Assembly: GCA_036939975.1 (NCBI GenBank)
Contig: JALLPB010000144.1
Coordinates: 1 to 21,808, forward strand
Reading direction: 5' to 3'
Source of the DNA: Cyclostephanos tholiformis
Lineage: Eukaryota; Bacillariophyta; Thalassiosirophyceae; Thalassiosirales; Thalassiosiraceae
DNA: 21,808 nt
Part shown: positions 17,661-21,808 of the stretch, piece by piece
Position numbering within the stretch: position 1 is the first letter of the stretch
How the letters are laid out: every line of letters starts with the position of its first letter
The notes under the pieces: generated by a model
Told to the model about the DNA's origin: nothing
Databases searched by the model: none
What the model saw: only the letters and a program-made list of their open reading frames with translations
Position numbers and translations under genes: made by a program

Positions 17661-20600
17661 CTATCGAATGATCGAGCCAGGCATTCCAGCAGGAAACAAC
17701 AATCCGCCCGCCTTGTTCTCCTTCTGAGGTCCTGGAAAGACTTGCCAAAATCTTAAAGTCTCATCTCCAGCACCTGTCACGATGGTGGATCCATCGGGTG
17801 ATAGCTGCGGCGAAAGGATATTAAGAGGCGAATTGATTCGGCGTTAGATTGAGCAAAATAGTCCTCGCAAGAGGAAGAAAAAACATGTTAAATTACTCAC
17901 TGCCAAATAGAGTACTCTGAAAGTATGACCAGTCAGAGTTGCAATCTTCTGCATCGATGGGTATTTCCAGACGACTAGATAAACGATATGACATTGAAAG
18001 CAGCAATAGCTTGTGTCAGCAACATAGTATGTTGATTAAATACAGTACAAAAGAAGGGCATACGCGCGTAACGGAACCAAATCAATACCATCGGGAGAAC
18101 GATTTCACACACTCACCAATCTGATTCAGCGAATATCCGTGCGTGCTGACTAACTCGTTGCAATTCTTCGAAAATGCCAAATTGCATACCTGACTCCCAG
18201 TGTCGATAGAATTTATCCCATGCCCTGTGAGACAATTCCAGAACCGAATGCACCTGTCTGCAGTGCCCCCGCCGCTCGCCAACAGTCCATTCTGGTGAGG
18301 ACTCCACGCGATGGCCTTGACTGCCGCCGTGTGGTCCGCGAACACATGCATTGGCGAGGTGTGCTTTTTCACGTCCCAGATCAGGAGCTTGTTGTCGTTC
18401 CCGCCGCTGGCGAGCATGGAGCGTTCATCAAACGACCACCGAAGACCACATACCTCCTGTTTGTGTCCACACAGCTTCATCTCGTATGGGGCGTCGGACC
18501 TTGGGTCGCGGAGGTGGATGATGCGATCACGCGAGCCGGACGCAAGGAGGGACGACGAGCCATGTCCTGCCCATCCACCACACCCACTGCTGCCTGACAG
18601 TTTCCATGACAGAGCGCCGACTCGTGCCGAGTGACCGGTCATGGTCCTCACCAGCTTCTGTGATTGCGCGTCCCAGAGCTGGACATCTCCCCTCGTGCTG
18701 CCAACCGCCAGGTGTCTCCCCCCTTCGGACCACGCCACGGACGTCACCACGTCTTCGGTTGGGCTCAGGTCACAAAGCTGCGTCACGCGCGAAGTGGTAG
18801 CCGACCAAAGGTAAACGCTGCTACCGAGTCCAACAGCTAGGACATTCAGGCTCGACCAGTCGACGAGGTTCAGGTAAAAATCGTCCTGCAGGGCCGGCGC
18901 GTCCAGCACCTTAGTGGGAACCTTCGCAATTTTGCGCTTGCATCGCTCCTTGTATGACCCCAAGGTGATGCGCTGGTTGGGGCTAATCGACAGTGGACTC
19001 AGATGAAAGGAGTTGACAATAGACGAGTCCCGTCCGCCGTTGCCACGATCATTGTCACCGTTGATCCCGTACATGGAAATATGGTGGAACTGCCTCGTGG
19101 GGTTGAATCTGAGATTGTTGCTACGTTCCCGGAAGGGTGCATTATTGCGACTCGCGTTGATCATCCTCCATCCGCCATCGACGTTACCACCACCGCCACC
19201 ACTGAGTCCTCCACCTGGAGATTGCCTCTGGTGCATACTCGCCGGGTCGATGTTCTCGCCGAGGAGCTCCGATCGTAACAGGGCGTCGTACAGGATAGGC
19301 TGGCGGTTCGTTGCGTCATGACGGTCAACACCGGCGCCGTCTGTCGACGCCACGTCCTCGGAAGAGGTTGACGCGATCGCATCCTGACCCCTAGCGTCTC
19401 CGCCGCGGCCTAGCCGGGACCCGCCGCCGCCAACGCCTTCGGCGGTCGCCTCGTCGGCGACCGTCGCGCCTCCAATCATGGTAGCACCGAAGCTCTGCGC
19501 GGGGTTTAGGCTATCACGGACGTCGACGTCTCCGGCGGCGCTGCCATCCACGACGACGCCCCCAACAACTCCTCCTCCCCCGACGATGTTCCCGCCCCTA
19601 CCGCCGCGCGCACCTGGCGAGGCAGGCAACGAGGACGCGGTGGGGATGCCGGTCGGTAGGGTGAAGTTCAGGTTCGATAGGGCCCTGGAGGGTATGAACC
19701 TGTCCCCCGCGCCGCTGTGACGTTCGTAATCGACCATCGACGTTGTGGTTGTCGTCGTCATAGCGGTCGTCGCCGTGGTGATGGTGGTATGATTCTCATC
19801 GTCGTGGTTGCCCCCCCCCCTCCCACCGCAGTCGTCCGAATGAGACGAGTGAGACATCGAGGCGGCCGATCCGACGGTCGAGGCGGCCGACGCGACCGAG
19901 TAGGGAGAACGAGGATAGGACGAGCGGGATGGCGTCGACGACGAATACGTTGCCCTAACGGCCGCGGCGTCGCGTCCGAGGTTCCCCGACAGGGGGGAGG
20001 TCACGCCCGTTATGAGGCCGCGGTTGCGCGCCGGGGGAGACGATAAGAATGTCGACGGAGGCGATATTACCGACGCGTGGTGGGGGGTGGAGACGTCCGA
20101 GCATTCGAGACGAAGATGACTCCGGGGGGTGCGATGGGAAGCCGGCGAGGAGGACGTCGATTGCGTACGCGAACTCCGTCCCCCCGGCGACGACATCGGC
20201 GTGGTGGACGCATGGCCGCTGCCGCGACGACGGGTGGGCTGTGGCTCGGATAACGACGACACGTCCATGGCGCATATTCCTCCGCTCAGATCGTCCATCA
20301 TCATAATTGAATCGCCGTCATCGCATCCTCCGTGGAGGTGGTTTCCACTTCCGTTATTGTTGTTGTTGTTGGTTTTGTTCTTGTTGTTCGGCGATGATAA
20401 GACGCCGGTACCGAAAAGATTGCGCTTGATGTCGACATCGGCCCTTCCGCTGCCGCTGCCGCTTCCACCGCCACCTCCTCCCCCCCCTCCCATCGTGCTC
20501 CCCCTCGGCGAGCAGTAGATCGGCGGTAACCTCCTGGAATACCTGGCATCGAGTCGCGTGGGCGACAGTGCCGTCGCCACGATCGACGTCCCTCCCCCCC

Positions 20601-21288
20601 GTCCTATTTTGTTGCTGCCATTGTCGTTGGGCGTCGAAGAGCGGGAGGAGGAGAGGGATGCGTCCCCTCCGTACGAGTTCGATGGGGAGCGCTGCCTTCG
20701 TCGTGCTCGTCCCTCGTCCCCTCCCCCGGGGATGTCGTCTACGAAGTCGAATGTAAATCGCGAGGCGATGGGGGGGGGGATTATGGCCTGATGATGATTA
20801 TGATTATGACGGCGGTTGGTCGTCGACCGGGAGGAGGAGGGGGTGACGGTATTCGCCAATGATGCCGCATTCGCGAACGAGGACAAAGACGAGGACGAGG
20901 GGGATGATCGCGACGATGACGTCATCATCCTCAGGATGGGGTCAGGTCGACGGTTGCGATCGCCAGTCGCGGGCGAATGAGGCACGGGCCGAGGCTCCTG
21001 AGTCTGCATGTTTTGGTCCGCCATGATGACCGGGCCGCCCGAAAACGACGACATAGACGACGAGGCCAGCTGTGGCGATCCGCCCCGCTCCTGCTCCTGC
21101 TCCTGCTCCTGCCACTGCTCCTGTACTTGCAGGGAAAACGTGACCCGTGGCCTCTTGGTCTCTCGTTGCCCGACGTCTCCGTAGTAGTAGTCGTCGCCGC
21201 CGCGGCCGCCGCCACCTTCGTCGTGCTGCCGTCGCTGCCCCCTTCGTTGATTCGGTCGCTGACGATGATCCTCGTCGGTCCTTTTCAT
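17661..21288 (-). CDS. CDH1: Cdh1/Fizzy-related (CCS52-type) activator of the anaphase-promoting complex
   Basis: The predicted 1129-residue WD40 protein recruits substrates such as mitotic cyclins to the APC/C ubiquitin ligase at mitotic exit and in G1 (family role). Exons on the minus strand: 21288-18117, 17974-17901, 17804-17661. The junctions join NQI to VVWKYPS and then LA to LSPDGSTIV. Landmarks in family order: C-box DRFIPSR at residues 529-535, [11 protein letters not shown] near 667, [20 protein letters not shown] near 790, seven WD40 repeats to about 1105, and a C-terminal Ile-Arg (IR) tail that binds APC/C TPR subunits. A Gly/Ser insert breaks one WD repeat. Ordinary Cdh1 proteins are about 450-600 residues with the C-box near residue 45; here about 500 low-complexity residues precede it, with many SP/TP sites, a KRPRV-type nuclear-localisation candidate near residue 45 and an RNLFG motif at 289-293. 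The shared WD and C-box features separate it from Cdc20 only modestly, but the ELLG block and [12 protein letters not shown] favour Cdh1. Confidence 0.94.
20410..20424 (-). other. RNLFG cyclin-docking-like motif in Cdh1 extension
   Basis: The codons for R-N-L-F-G (residues 289-293, preceded by Lys) match the RxLF form of the Cy motif that docks on the cyclin hydrophobic patch. The same pentapeptide is known from the p27Kip1 family. It lies in a predicted disordered stretch surrounded by SP/TP sites. A docking function here is inference from the short motif only. Confidence 0.4.
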
Positions 21289-21797
21289 GCAAGAGGGACA
21301 ATCCGGATCCTTCGATGGCCTCTCCCCTCCTCGATGCTGGTATCTAGAGGGCGGAGGATCGGCTTAACTGGGACTGAAATACCACCTCCCTTCTGTCTGC
21401 CTCACTCTGATTTTGATTTTATGATGGTAATTTGGTTCCTCGGCAGTCCTCCGACTGTTCGCTATCATCGCAGCAGGGCAGGCAGCACAGGCTACTGGAT
21501 ATTATCGATAATCCGATGTCTTCTTGCGTTGGAGAAGGCAGGGCGCGCGAGAGGGAAGGGGGCGGGGGAGATAATCGATATCGTGAACACTATCACATTA
21601 TTATTTCCCTCGTATTTTTCGCGGGAGAATAAGCGTTGGGGGGTGCAAAATAAAGAATTCGAGAAATCGGCGAGAGATAACAGGCAATATTCGTGTCACA
21701 TCGGACTTTCATAAGAAGTATTTCCCAGAGTGAGGTAATAATAAAAAAAATAAAATATTTTGCTAATTTTTATATACTACGTGTAACATATCAATTG
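21289..21797 (-). promoter_or_regulatory. 5' flank of the Cdh1 gene
   Basis: This region lies upstream of the minus-strand ATG at 21288. Candidate sites are a TTTCGCGG string at 21617-21624, which fits the E2F consensus WTTSSCSS and sits 329 bp before the ATG, and a 12-bp palindrome ATTATCGATAAT at 21501-21512, with a second ATCGATAT near 21575. A degenerate 8-mer like the E2F consensus is expected by chance about once per kilobase, so this is weak. The last 80 bp are very AT-rich. No other gene is seen; a plus-strand frame crossing into the Cdh1 exon is an antisense shadow. Confidence 0.3.
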
Positions 21798-21808
21798 AGA
21801 TCGGAAGA
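21798..21808 (+). other. Likely Illumina adapter remnant at the contig end
   Basis: The final 11 bases, AGATCGGAAGA, equal the first 11 bases of the TruSeq adapter (AGATCGGAAGAGC). They sit exactly at the window terminus and are preceded by AT-rich genomic-looking sequence. A chance match of this length at this place is very unlikely. It is best treated as untrimmed adapter, not genomic DNA. Confidence 0.85.

Noticed and set aside
20977..21714. Plus-strand open frame of 245 codons opposite the Cdh1 N-terminus
   Set aside because: It lies mostly antisense to a well-supported exon, its Arg/Leu-rich content mirrors the GC-rich triplets on the other strand, and it resembles no family.

Overview
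The window looks like nuclear DNA of a small eukaryote, most likely a stramenopile microalga such as a diatom. This is inferred from three things: short GT-AG introns (57-142 bp, with one of 358 bp) carrying CTAAC/CTGAC-like branch points, conserved eukaryotic signalling and cell-cycle proteins, and long low-complexity N-terminal extensions. The taxon is not proved by the sequence. The right end carries 11 bases identical to the start of the Illumina TruSeq adapter, so it is probably a contig end.

Layout. Positions 1 to about 4600 are AT-rich and hold no gene I can support. They contain diverged repeats: a pair of inverted arms (444-579 and 2538-2671) enclosing a fold-back array of about five copies of a 176-200 bp unit, a compound inverted repeat with coding-like peptides (3285-3530), and an 88-bp tandem duplication (4167-4338). 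Three multi-exon genes fill the rest. A plus-strand diphosphoinositol pentakisphosphate kinase (VIP1/PPIP5K) spans 5145-11532, with 12 exons and 1730 residues. A plus-strand myotubularin-family phosphoinositide 3-phosphatase spans 11918-16240, with 4 exons and 1345 residues. A minus-strand Cdh1/Fizzy-related APC/C activator spans 21288-17661, with 3 exons and 1129 residues. The last two genes converge on a 1.4-kb intergenic stretch that also contains small duplications.

I rebuilt the exon structures by hand. Every junction keeps the reading frame and restores family-conserved sequence. The first two genes both act in inositol-based signalling, one on soluble inositol pyrophosphates and one on membrane 3-phosphoinositides. 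The third controls mitotic exit and G1 through cyclin destruction. No functional link among the three is shown beyond adjacency.

Most notable points: the PPIP5K ends in a hydrophobic segment plus basic tail that looks like a tail anchor; the myotubularin P-loop reads C-S-H-G-W-D-R, with His where Asp is usual, and an intron splits that motif; the Cdh1 has its C-box near residue 529 instead of close to the N-terminus, and carries an RNLFG cyclin-docking-like motif in its extension; all three neighbours carry unrelated, compositionally biased N-terminal extensions of about 400-530 residues.
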